Shown here: one piece after another, positions 46,801 to 54,991 of the stretch
Position numbering within the stretch: the first letter of the stretch is position 1
Layout: each line of letters begins with the position of its first letter
NCBI RefSeq assembly: GCF_014640535.1
Contig: NZ_BMHD01000001.1
Coordinates: 124,001-188,000, forward strand
Length of the DNA stretch: 64,000 nt
Direction of reading: 5' to 3'
Source: Cnuibacter physcomitrellae
Lineage (GTDB): Bacteria > Actinomycetota > Actinomycetes > Actinomycetales > Microbacteriaceae
Notes under the pieces: model-generated
Told to the model about the DNA's origin: nothing
Database searches by the model: none
Seen by the model: only the letters and a program-made list of their open reading frames with translations
Made by a program: the position numbers and the translations under genes

Positions 46801-49692
46801 ATGCAGACCAGCCGAGCCCTCATCGGGAGGGAGGACGATCTCGACGCGCTGCGCTCGATGGTGGCCGCCCTCGAGGGGCCGCCCGGTCCTGTCCAGGTCC
46901 TCGTGCTGGCCGGCGAGGCGGGCATCGGGAAGACCCGTCTGGTGAGCGAGCTCCTCGAGGATGGAGAGCAGGGGCGGGAGGCGATCGTCGTCCGGGGGCA
47001 GTGCATCGATCTCGACCGCGACGCTCCTCCCTACGCGCCCGTGCGGTCGCTGCTGCGATCGCTCCTCGCCCGAGTCGGGCGCGAGGCGGTCCTCGAGGCT
47101 GCCGGGCCGTCCGTCGGTGCGCTGGCGCTCCTCGTCCCCGAGGTGGCCGACCAGGCGTCGGTCGCGACGGCCGACGGCGCCGACCGTCTCTTCGACGCGG
47201 TCGCGGTGCTGCTGACCACCCTCTCGGCGGAACGCCCGCTGGTGGTCGTGGTCGAAGACCTGCACTGGGCCGATCAGGCGTCGCTCGCCCTGCTCCGGTA
47301 CCTGGTCCGGGCGGGGGAGGCGGCGCGCGTCCTGCTGGTGGTCACCGTGCGCAGCGACGAGCTCGGAAGCGCGGGCGCCGTGCGAGGCTGGCTCGCCGAC
47401 CTCGAGCGGCTGCCGAGCGTCAGGAGACGCACGCTCTCCCGTCTCTCACGACGCCAGGTGAGGCAGCTGGCCGAGTCCCTGCGTCCCGCTCCGCTGTCGT
47501 CGAGCGACGTCACCCGGGTGTACGAGCGCTCCGAGGGCGTCCCCTTCTATGTGGAGGAGCTCGTCTGCTCCGGCACGTTCGATGCGCAGTCGGAGTTCCC
47601 GGAGACCCTCCGGGATGTCCTCCTCGCCCGGTACGCGACCCTCGCCGACTCCACGCAGCGGCTGGTCCGCGTGCTCTCGGCCGGCGGCGACCGCGTCGCG
47701 CACGACGTGCTCGACACCGTGCTGGCGGTCTGGCCCGGCTTCGCCGACACCGAGCTCGTCGACGCCGCCGTCAGGGAGGCGGTCGCGTCCGGCCTGGTCG
47801 AGATCGACGGCGACACGTACGCCTTCCGCCACGCGCTGGTGCGCGAGGCTGTCCACGGCGAGCTGCTCCCCGGAGAGCGTGTGCGGTTCCACACCGCCTA
47901 CGCGCGGGCCCTCGAGGCGATCGCGGCCGAGCGGGACGTGGATCCGACCGCGCTGTCCTACCACTGGCTGGCCGCCCACGACCTTCCCGCCGCCTTCTCC
48001 GCCGCGGTCGCGGCCATGGCCCGTGCCAGGGCGGCCTTCGCCTTCGCCGCCGCCGCCCGCATGGGCGAGCGCGCGCTCGATCTGTGGGACACGGTTCCCG
48101 ACGCCGAGGAGCGGGCGGGGCGGAGCCGGGAGCAGCTGCTCGCCGAGACCGCGTACATCCACCGCAACGCCGGTGAGAGCGAACGCGCCCTCGCCCTGAT
48201 CGACGAGGCGATCTCCTGCTCGCGCGACGCCGAGCCGGAACGGATGTCGCGGCTGCTCCGCGACAAGGCGTCCTTCCTCGCCAACCTGGGTCAGCCGGGC
48301 TCGATCGACCTGCTCGAACGGGCGGTCGGTCTCGTGGCCGACCGGCCGGCCAGCGTCGTGCGCGCGAACGTCCTCGGCGAGCTCGCCGCACGGCTGATGC
48401 TCGCCGCCCGCTTCGACGAGGCGGTGCGGATCGCGCAGCGCGCGTACGACGACGCTGCCGCCGTCGAGTCGCCCGCGCGGATGTCGGTCGCCTCGAACAT
48501 CCGCGGCAACTCGCGTCTGGCGCTCGGCGAGATCGATCTCGGCATCGCCGACCTGCTCGAAGCCGGACGGCTGGCCGAGCGGGAGACCGCCGACTCGGCG
48601 CGCATCCGGTTCTGGGTCAACCTGTCCGACGCCTACAACGTGCTGGGGCGCTACGACGACGCGCTCAGGATCGCCGAGGAGGGGGTGCTGGGCGCGCGGG
48701 CTCGAGGCGTGGAGCGCACGTCCGGCGTGATCCTCCTCGCGAACACGGTCGCTCCGCTCGTGGCCACCGGTCGGGTCGAGGAGGCCGAGCGGGCGCTGTC
48801 CCGAGCCATGGAGCTCGATCCGCCGATCGGTTTCTCGGCTCACCTCATCCGCCACTCGCTGCAGCTGATGGTGTGGCGCGGGCGGGTGGAGGAGGCTGCG
48901 GCGATGCTCAGCGCCTCTCGTGCCCAGCTCGATCTGCAGGCGCGCATCGATGCGCAGTCCCGGCTCGAGCTCGCGGCCATCGCGGGTGAGGTCGCGCTCG
49001 AGGGCGGCGACCTGCCGTCGGCGTGGCGCGAGGTCCGGATCCTCTTCCAGCCGGAGCATCGACCGTTCCCCGCGTTCGACCTGCCTCTCGCACTCGTCGC
49101 GGCGCGCATCCTCGGCGAGGCGTCCGCTCGCGGTGTCGCCGTCTCGCCGCCCGACGCCGCCGAGCGCGTGCTGGCCCTCATCGACGACCTGCAGTGGTGG
49201 CCGACGGCGTCCGCTCATCGGGCACTGGCCGCCGCCGAGATCGCGTTCGACGACATCGATCTGTGGCGGACGGCCGCCTCGGCCGTCGACGCTCCCACGT
49301 CCCCCCTCCAGCAGCGGGCGAGAGCCCATGCCAGGCTCGCGTCCCTCGAGGCGAGGGGAGCCGGGGGAGCCGACCGCGCGGCTGCGGTGACCAGCGCGGA
49401 GGCGGCCGCGGAGCTGGCCGCGCGCGCCGGGATGACGAGGATCGCATCCGAGATGGCCGCGCTGCGGACGCGTCTTCGCAGCGGATCGTCTGGTTCGGCC
49501 GATCCCGACGCGCTGACGGAGCGCGAGCACGACGTGCTCGAACTGCTCAGCCAGGGAGCGAGCAACCGGGAGATCGCCGCGCGTCTGTTCATCAGCGCGA
49601 AGACCGTCAGCGTGCACGTGTCGAACATCCTGCGCAAGACGGGAGCCGCCTCCCGCACCGAAGCGGTCTACCTGGCCGGTCGGCGGCGCTGA
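46801..49692 (+). CDS. Large ATP-binding LuxR-family regulator
   Basis: A 963-residue regulator: N-terminal AAA/STAND-type ATPase with Walker A VLAGEAGIGKTRLV (about residue 37) and Walker B LVVVVEDLHWADQASL (about 145), a long TPR-like helical region (about 350-880), and a C-terminal LuxR HTH (LTEREHDVLELLSQGASNREIAARL, key residues NREIA and TVSVHVSNIL). Such proteins are MalT-like switches activated by ligand plus ATP. The ATG lies six bases after CACGAT, so it may be leaderless. Target genes are not identifiable. Confidence 0.92.
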   Translation: MQTSRALIGREDDLDALRSMVAALEGPPGPVQVLVLAGEAGIGKTRLVSELLEDGEQGREAIVVRGQCIDLDRDAPPYAPVRSLLRSLLARVGREAVLEAAGPSVGALALLVPEVADQASVATADGADRLFDAVAVLLTTLSAERPLVVVVEDLHWADQASLALLRYLVRAGEAARVLLVVTVRSDELGSAGAVRGWLADLERLPSVRRRTLSRLSRRQVRQLAESLRPAPLSSSDVTRVYERSEGVPFYVEELVCSGTFDAQSEFPETLRDVLLARYATLADSTQRLVRVLSAGGDRVAHDVLDTVLAVWPGFADTELVDAAVREAVASGLVEIDGDTYAFRHALVREAVHGELLPGERVRFHTAYARALEAIAAERDVDPTALSYHWLAAHDLPAAFSAAVAAMARARAAFAFAAAARMGERALDLWDTVPDAEERAGRSREQLLAETAYIHRNAGESERALALIDEAISCSRDAEPERMSRLLRDKASFLANLGQPGSIDLLERAVGLVADRPASVVRANVLGELAARLMLAARFDEAVRIAQRAYDDAAAVESPARMSVASNIRGNSRLALGEIDLGIADLLEAGRLAERETADSARIRFWVNLSDAYNVLGRYDDALRIAEEGVLGARARGVERTSGVILLANTVAPLVATGRVEEAERALSRAMELDPPIGFSAHLIRHSLQLMVWRGRVEEAAAMLSASRAQLDLQARIDAQSRLELAAIAGEVALEGGDLPSAWREVRILFQPEHRPFPAFDLPLALVAARILGEASARGVAVSPPDAAERVLALIDDLQWWPTASAHRALAAAEIAFDDIDLWRTAASAVDAPTSPLQQRARAHARLASLEARGAGGADRAAAVTSAEAAAELAARAGMTRIASEMAALRTRLRSGSSGSADPDALTEREHDVLELLSQGASNREIAARLFISAKTVSVHVSNILRKTGAASRTEAVYLAGRRR

Positions 49693-49745
49693 GCGATGCC
49701 TCCGCGTCCTCGCACAGCAGCCGCTCGGCACGACAGGATGAACGC

Positions 49746-50219
49746 ATGATCTCGATCGAACTGGCCCGCGCGCTCCGGACAGCCGGACTGCGGTGGCATC
49801 CCGTCTCGGGCGACCGGTTCCTGATCGAGTCGAGCGCGGCCGATCCCGGCGCCGGCGCCGACGTCTTCACGGTGAGCGAGATGACGGTCGACGTGCACCA
49901 CTTCCCTACGGGGAGCCAGATCGGCTTCAACGGCACCACCGAGTGGGCGCTCGACTCCGTCGACCTGGGCGACACCCTCTGGCTGCCCCGCGAGGATCAG
50001 CTGCGCGCGCTCCTGCGCGACGGCTTCCTGTCGTTGCGGGTCGTCCGCGACGAGCTGGAGCCCGAGGCGTACGAGGTGCGGGCGAGCCTCCTCGGTGTCG
50101 AGCGGGTCTTCGTCGCGGCGACCGCGGAGGATGCCTACGGCGAGGCCCTTCTCGACCTCATCGTGCAGAGCCTTGTGGGGGAGCCGGAGTCGGTGCTCCC
50201 GCCTAGGCTGGAAGCATGA
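49746..50219 (+). CDS. Conserved hypothetical protein (no recognised domain)
   Basis: A 157-residue soluble protein (SIELARALRTAGLRWHPVSG..., FNGTTEWALDSV, LWLPREDQLRALL). Similar short actinobacterial proteins are sometimes labelled pilus-assembly CpaE, but no ATPase motif is present and I do not support that name. The ATG lies six bases after CAGGAT (leaderless). Its stop overlaps the aldo/keto reductase start. Confidence 0.8.
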   Translation: MISIELARALRTAGLRWHPVSGDRFLIESSAADPGAGADVFTVSEMTVDVHHFPTGSQIGFNGTTEWALDSVDLGDTLWLPREDQLRALLRDGFLSLRVVRDELEPEAYEVRASLLGVERVFVAATAEDAYGEALLDLIVQSLVGEPESVLPPRLEA

Positions 50220-51046
50220 CCGTTCCAGCAATCCCCGAACTGACTCTCAACAACGGCACCGCCATTCCCCAGCTGGGGTTCGGCGTCTTCAAGGTCGACC
50301 CCGACAAGACCTCGCGCATCGTCACCGACGCGCTGGAGGTCGGCTACCGCCACATCGACACGGCGAAGATCTACCAGAACGAGGAGGGCGTCGGCCACGC
50401 GATCGCCGAGTCCGGCATCGCCCGCGACGAGCTCTTCATCACCACGAAGCTCTGGAACACCGACCAGGCGGATGCGGAGGGCGCCTTCGAGAAGAGCCTC
50501 GCGCGGCTGCGCCTCGACTACGTCGACCTGTACCTCATCCACTGGCCGAGCCCGCAGCAGGATCGGTTCGTCGACGCCTGGAAGGCCCTCGAGCGCATCG
50601 CGGCCTCCGGTCGTGCGAAGGCGATCGGCGTGTCGAACTTCCAGGTCGAGCACCTCCAGCGCCTCCTCGACGAGACCGAGGTGGTCCCGGCCGTGAACCA
50701 GATCGAGCTCCACGTCGACTTCCAGCAGCGAGAGCTCCGCGAGTTCCACGCCGCCCACGGCATCGCGACCGAGGCCTGGGGGCCGCTCGGGCAGGGCAAG
50801 ATCAACGACTCGCCCGAGCTCGCCGCGATCGCGGAGGCTCACGGCAAGAGCGTCCCGCAGACCATCCTCCGCTGGCACCTGCAGATCGGGAACGTCGTCA
50901 TCCCGAAGAGCAACCAGCGCGAGCGCATGGCGCAGAACATCGACGTGGTCGACTTCGAGCTCAGCGACGACGAGCTGGCGACCATCGCCGGCCTCGACCG
51001 CGGCGAGGACGGCCGCAACGGCAGCCACCCGCTCGAGGTGAACTGA
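50216..51046 (+). CDS. Aldo/keto reductase (2,5-diketogluconate reductase-like)
   Basis: A 276-residue NADPH-dependent oxidoreductase with the tetrad in YRHIDTAKIYQNE (Asp, Tyr), ITTKLWN (Lys) and LYLIHWP (His); IPKSNQRERM binds the cofactor phosphate. It is the AKR5-like class. Coupled to the upstream gene by ATGA. Physiological substrate unknown. Confidence 0.93.
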   Translation: MTVPAIPELTLNNGTAIPQLGFGVFKVDPDKTSRIVTDALEVGYRHIDTAKIYQNEEGVGHAIAESGIARDELFITTKLWNTDQADAEGAFEKSLARLRLDYVDLYLIHWPSPQQDRFVDAWKALERIAASGRAKAIGVSNFQVEHLQRLLDETEVVPAVNQIELHVDFQQRELREFHAAHGIATEAWGPLGQGKINDSPELAAIAEAHGKSVPQTILRWHLQIGNVVIPKSNQRERMAQNIDVVDFELSDDELATIAGLDRGEDGRNGSHPLEVN

Positions 51047-51083
51047 CCCGGTCGGTCCCGACCGACGACCCGGTCGGTCCCGG

Positions 51084-51911
51084 TCAGCTCGCGGCGGCGG
51101 GGGAGTGCTCCCGCCGCCGCGGGAGCCAGGGCACGATCGCCGAGGTCGTGCGGCGGTAGTCGGCGTACTCCGGGTACTTCGAGAGCGAGATGCCCTCGGT
51201 GAACGCCGTCGACCCGATGAAGAGCAGGGTCAGCAGCACCGCGCCGATCACCGTCCAGTCGAGCACGGTGCCTGCAGCGACGGCGCCGAACAGGAACACC
51301 ACCCACCACTGGGCCTGCTCGAAGAAGAAGTTCGGGTGACGGGAGAGGCGGAAGAGCCCGGTCTGCAGGAAGCGCGGATGCGGGGTGCGGCCCGCCGCGG
51401 TCTCCGCCGCCTTCCACCGATGGAACTCCCACTGCTGCTGGTCGGCGATGGTCTCGCCCGCGAGGAGTGCCAGGAAGACGACCCCCAGCACGACGTCGAG
51501 CGCTCCGAACGGCGTGCCCGCGTGCTGCAGGGCCGTGAAGGCGGGCAGCGTGATGAGGAGCAGCAGCACGTTCTGGTACACCGTGATGAAGAGCAGGTTG
51601 AACACCTGGAACTGCCACGGACGCATCCGTGCGCGCAGCACCGCCCACCGGTAGTCCTCGCCCCCCGGCGCGTACCCGCCCTTCCGGGCGAAGTTGAAGG
51701 TCAGCCTCGCTCCCCAGAGGGTGACGAGCACCGCCATGAGCACGAGGCGCGGGTCCATGCCCGAGAACGCGGCGAACACCCAGAGGTAGGCCACTGGCAC
51801 GATCGACCACACCCGGTCGACCCACGACGTGTCGCGGGTGATGAGCGACAGCAGCCAGACGGCCAGGCAGGTCCCGGCGCAGATCCACAGGCACACGAGG
51901 AGCGCATCCAT
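51084..51911 (-). CDS. DUF1295 membrane protein (steroid-reductase-like fold)
   Basis: A 275-residue membrane protein with seven or so helices and the DUF1295 motifs DTSWVDRVWSIVPV, LWGARLTFNFARKGG, LFRLSRHPNFFFEQ and YPEYADYRRTTS. The C-terminal SRHPN region resembles ICMT/5-alpha-reductase enzymes. ATG 51911 lies seven bases after TAGACT on the minus strand. Reaction unknown. Confidence 0.9.
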   Translation of the reverse strand: MDALLVCLWICAGTCLAVWLLSLITRDTSWVDRVWSIVPVAYLWVFAAFSGMDPRLVLMAVLVTLWGARLTFNFARKGGYAPGGEDYRWAVLRARMRPWQFQVFNLLFITVYQNVLLLLITLPAFTALQHAGTPFGALDVVLGVVFLALLAGETIADQQQWEFHRWKAAETAAGRTPHPRFLQTGLFRLSRHPNFFFEQAQWWVVFLFGAVAAGTVLDWTVIGAVLLTLLFIGSTAFTEGISLSKYPEYADYRRTTSAIVPWLPRRREHSPAAAS

Positions 51912-52016
51912 GGTCCGCAGTCTAGGTGCGACTCTCGGCGTGCGCGCGGACAATTCGCGGTTCGGGCGCATCCTCGATCGACTACGCTGGACGGGAGCGT
52001 AAGGAGGGCGACGACC

Positions 52017-52499
52017 ATGGCAGACGACGCGAACGACGAGAAGACGACGCGCATCCCCGTCGCGCCCATCACGGGCGACACGACGTTGTCGTTGTCCGAC
52101 GAGTTCGCCGCCCAGCTGGCCGCGCTCGAGGGCGGTGTCTCCAACGAGGAGCTCGACTCCATCGCGGCCCTGCCGTCGGGCAGCGCGCTGCTGATCGTGC
52201 GGCGCGGCCCCAACTCGGGCGCCCGATTCCTCCTCGACACCGACACCACCACCGTCGGTCGGCACCCCAACGCCGACATCTTCCTCGACGACGTGACCGT
52301 GTCGCGCCGTCACGCCGAGCTGATCAGGCAGGGGCACGGCTTCCGCGTCCGCGACCTGGGCTCGTTGAACGGCACGTACGTGGAGGGCGTCCGCGTCGAC
52401 GAGGCTCTCCTCGAAGACGGCGCCGAGGTCCAGTTCGGCAAGTTCCGGCTCACGTTCTACCCATCGCGCATCGACGTGGTGGCCGCCGCGGGAGAGTAG
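52017..52499 (+). CDS. garA: FHA-domain signalling protein (GarA/OdhI-like)
   Basis: A 160-residue protein with a short N-terminal tail containing several Thr (DTTLSLSDEF) and a C-terminal FHA domain (TTVGRHPNADIFLDD, SRRHAELI, SLNGTYVEGVRV). GarA/OdhI proteins, phosphorylated by PknG/PknB, inhibit 2-oxoglutarate dehydrogenase and tune glutamate metabolism. The canonical ETTS motif is not exactly present, so the phosphosite is uncertain. AAGGAGG precedes the ATG. Followed by ftsR, as in Mycobacterium (Rv1827-Rv1828). Confidence 0.85.
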   Translation: MADDANDEKTTRIPVAPITGDTTLSLSDEFAAQLAALEGGVSNEELDSIAALPSGSALLIVRRGPNSGARFLLDTDTTTVGRHPNADIFLDDVTVSRRHAELIRQGHGFRVRDLGSLNGTYVEGVRVDEALLEDGAEVQFGKFRLTFYPSRIDVVAAAGE

Positions 52500-53218
52500 T
52501 GCCCGCCGCAGCACGTCCCAGCACCGCTGGGCGCAGCACGTCCGTGCCCTCGCAGGGGCCTCTCCTCGGGATCGGGCAGGTGCTCGCGAAGCTCTCCACC
52601 GAGTTCCCCGACGTCTCGGGCTCGAAGCTGCGCTTCCTCGAGGAGCGCGGTCTCGTGCATCCGGCGCGGACGCAGTCGGGGTACCGCAAGTTCTCCGCCG
52701 CCGACGTCAGCCGGTTGCGTCTCATCCTGAGCCTGCAGCGCGACTGCTACCTGCCGCTGGCGGTCATCAAGGACTACCTCGCCGACGTCGACGCGGGGCT
52801 CAACCCGCCGATGCCCGGTGCGGTCCTCCCCGCCGGCGCCTCCATCCTCCCCGGTGGCCGGCGCTTCAGCCGCGACGAGCTCACCCGCGAGGCGGGCGCC
52901 ACGCCCATGCTGGTGCAGGATGCGTTCACGGCCAACGTCATCGTGCCCGCCGACTCCTACGGCGAGGACACCCTGGCGGTGCTCAAGGCGCTCGTGCAGC
53001 TGCAGCGCAGCGGCATCGAGCCTCGGCACCTGCGGGGGTTCCGGCAGGCCGCCGAGCGCGAGCTGTCGCTCATCGAGAGCGCCCTCATGCCCGTCGCGAA
53101 GCGACGCGATCCGCAGAGCCGAGCGAAGGTCGCCGAGCTGGCGCTCGAGATCGCGGGTCAGCTCGAGGTGGTGCGGAGCTCGCTCATCCGTGCGGCGCTG
53201 GGCCGCATCGTCCCCTGA
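52499..53218 (+). CDS. ftsR: MerR-family regulator FtsR
   Basis: A 239-residue MerR-like regulator (GIGQVLAKLSTEFPDVSGSKLRFLEERGLVHPARTQSGYRKF). It matches Rv1828/FtsR, which activates ftsZ in Corynebacterium. The GTG start overlaps the garA stop by one base with GGAGAGTA upstream. Position after garA supports the name. Confidence 0.88.
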   Translation: MPAAARPSTAGRSTSVPSQGPLLGIGQVLAKLSTEFPDVSGSKLRFLEERGLVHPARTQSGYRKFSAADVSRLRLILSLQRDCYLPLAVIKDYLADVDAGLNPPMPGAVLPAGASILPGGRRFSRDELTREAGATPMLVQDAFTANVIVPADSYGEDTLAVLKALVQLQRSGIEPRHLRGFRQAAERELSLIESALMPVAKRRDPQSRAKVAELALEIAGQLEVVRSSLIRAALGRIVP

Positions 53219-53366
53219 GCCGCGTGGGCTGTTCGCGCGGGCGGCGCGACACGCCGGACGCACTCCGGCGGATGTCTTTGCTCCGGGGTGCCGCGGAAGC
53301 TACCGTGGGGGAAGACACATCGACGGATGCGGGTCGTTCACGACGGCCGGATGACGGAAGGCGCTG

Positions 53367-53915
53367 ATGAGCGAGTCAACCCAGAGCGACGGTTCTCGCT
53401 ACGATCTCGGCCTGCTCTTCACCGACGGCCTTCCCGACCTCGATGACGCCAGTGGATATCGCGGCGCCGTCGCGGCGCGTGCCGCGGGCATCACCTACCG
53501 CCAGCTCGACTACTGGGCGCGCACGGGGCTCGTCGAGCCGACCGTCCGCGGTGCCGCAGGGTCGGGGACGCAGCGTCTCTACGGCTTCCGCGACATCCTC
53601 GTGCTCAAGCTCGTGAAGCGTCTGCTCGACACGGGCATCTCGCTGCAGCAGATCCGCACCGCCATCAACCAGCTCCGCGAGTCGGGCATCAACGACCTGG
53701 CGCAGACCACGCTCATGAGCGACGGTGCGAGCGTCTACCTGTGCACGTCGAACGACGAGGTCATCGACCTCGTCAGCCGCGGGCAGGGTGTGTTCGGCAT
53801 CGCCGTGGGCAAGGTGCTCCGCGAGGTCGAGACCAGCCTGGTCCAGATCGAGCCGGGCGTCGCCGACCCGATGGACGAGCTCGCCGCTCGCCGCGCCGCC
53901 CGCAAGATCTCCTAG
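53367..53915 (+). CDS. MerR-family regulator (Rv1830-like)
   Basis: A 182-residue MerR regulator with HTH AARAAGITYRQLDYWARTGLVEPTVR and a helical C-terminus. In Mycobacterium the order is garA, Rv1828, a bifunctional nuclease (Rv1829), Rv1830; here the nuclease gene is absent. A TACCGT -10 box near 53299 may drive it. ATG start with GGAAGG upstream. Target genes are not established. Confidence 0.88.
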   Translation: MSESTQSDGSRYDLGLLFTDGLPDLDDASGYRGAVAARAAGITYRQLDYWARTGLVEPTVRGAAGSGTQRLYGFRDILVLKLVKRLLDTGISLQQIRTAINQLRESGINDLAQTTLMSDGASVYLCTSNDEVIDLVSRGQGVFGIAVGKVLREVETSLVQIEPGVADPMDELAARRAARKIS

Positions 53916-53960
53916 CGCGCGCCGCGCCGGCCGCCGCGGACTCTCGTCCGACAGCCATCC

Positions 53961-54029
53961 CGCGTTTCGCTGCCTCTTTGGCGTTTCGCTAGGTCATTGG
54001 GCGCGCGAAACGCCAAAGAGGCAGCGAAA
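53961..54029. repeat. Dispersed TTTCGCCAC-family palindrome, copy C
   Basis: The strongest copy: 25-bp arms 53965-53989 and 54005-54029 pair perfectly around a 15-nt loop. This copy has TTTCGCTGCC in place of TTTCGCCAC but keeps GGCGTTTCGC. It lies between the convergent merR and parA genes and would also serve as a bidirectional terminator. Confidence 0.85.
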
Positions 54030-54049
54030 GCAGGAGGGACCCGGGCGGG

Positions 54050-54859
54050 TCAGGCCTTCGCGTCGGCGTACTCGCCCACGCGGCCCGTGCGCATGACGCG
54101 CTCGAGGAGGAGGTCGAAGTTGCGCGCCATCTCCTGAGCGCCCTCGCCGGGCCACACGTGCAGCGGCTTCGCCGCGCCCTGCGCCTGCTGCAGCGAGGTG
54201 CGCTCGGGCAGCTGAGGGGAGAGGACGAGCGGGCCGAACATGTCGCGCAGCTCCTTGATGCGGAACTGGTGCTCGAGGGACTGCGACCGCACGCGGTTGA
54301 CGATGATGCCGAGCGGCTGGAGTCGCGGCGAGAGACCGCGGCGGATCTCCTCGATCGCGCGCAGCGCGCGGTCGGCGGCGGCCACCGAGAAGAGCCCGGG
54401 CTCGGTCACGACCGACACGCGGTCGGACGCCGCCCACGCGGTCCGGGTGAGCGCGTTCAGCGACGGGGCGCAGTCGATGAGCACGAGATCGTACTCGGAC
54501 TCGACGGTGGCCAGGGCCTCCTCGAGCTTCCAGATGTCGCGGATGCTCGGGTGCGGTCCGTCGAAGTTCAGGGCGGAGGGGCTGCCGATGAGGACGTCGA
54601 TCTTGCCGCCGCGGTCCTTCGTCCACCCGCTCGGGGCGATCGCGGAGCGCACGACCTTCTCCTTGGGAGAAGCCAGGACATCGGCGATGTTGCCGTGCCC
54701 GGAGGTGCGGATGTCCATTCCGGTCGAGACGTCCGACTGGGGATCGAGGTCGACGACGAGAGTGCGGAGACCCTTGCTGAACGCTGCAGATGCCAGTCCG
54801 AGCGTCACCGTGGTCTTGCCCACACCCCCCTTGAGGGAGGAGACGCTGAGTACATGCAC
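54050..54859 (-). CDS. Orphan ParA-family ATPase
   Basis: A 269-residue ParA/MinD-like ATPase with the deviant Walker A LKGGVGKTTVTLGLA, Walker A' LVVDLDPQSDVSTGMD and Walker B YDLVLIDCAPSLNALT. There is no ParB gene next to it, so it is not the chromosomal parAB pair; roles in division or chromosome positioning (PldP-like) are possible. GTG start eight bases after TAACGT on the minus strand. Divergent from pyc. Confidence 0.9.
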   Translation of the reverse strand: MHVLSVSSLKGGVGKTTVTLGLASAAFSKGLRTLVVDLDPQSDVSTGMDIRTSGHGNIADVLASPKEKVVRSAIAPSGWTKDRGGKIDVLIGSPSALNFDGPHPSIRDIWKLEEALATVESEYDLVLIDCAPSLNALTRTAWAASDRVSVVTEPGLFSVAAADRALRAIEEIRRGLSPRLQPLGIIVNRVRSQSLEHQFRIKELRDMFGPLVLSPQLPERTSLQQAQGAAKPLHVWPGEGAQEMARNFDLLLERVMRTGRVGEYADAKA

Positions 54860-54991
54860 AGTCCTTTACGTTACCTTCACTAGGCTTGGAGAACCTAACC
54901 GTTCGCTGGACGTGGTCCGTGCGGCGGCGGTGATCACTCTCGGCCCGACGCGTCGCCGACGGATCGACGCATCCCTGACGAAGAGGTACAG

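Noticed and set aside
49746-50219. Pilus assembly protein CpaE
   Set aside because: No P-loop ATPase or receiver motif is visible; the name would be a propagated annotation.
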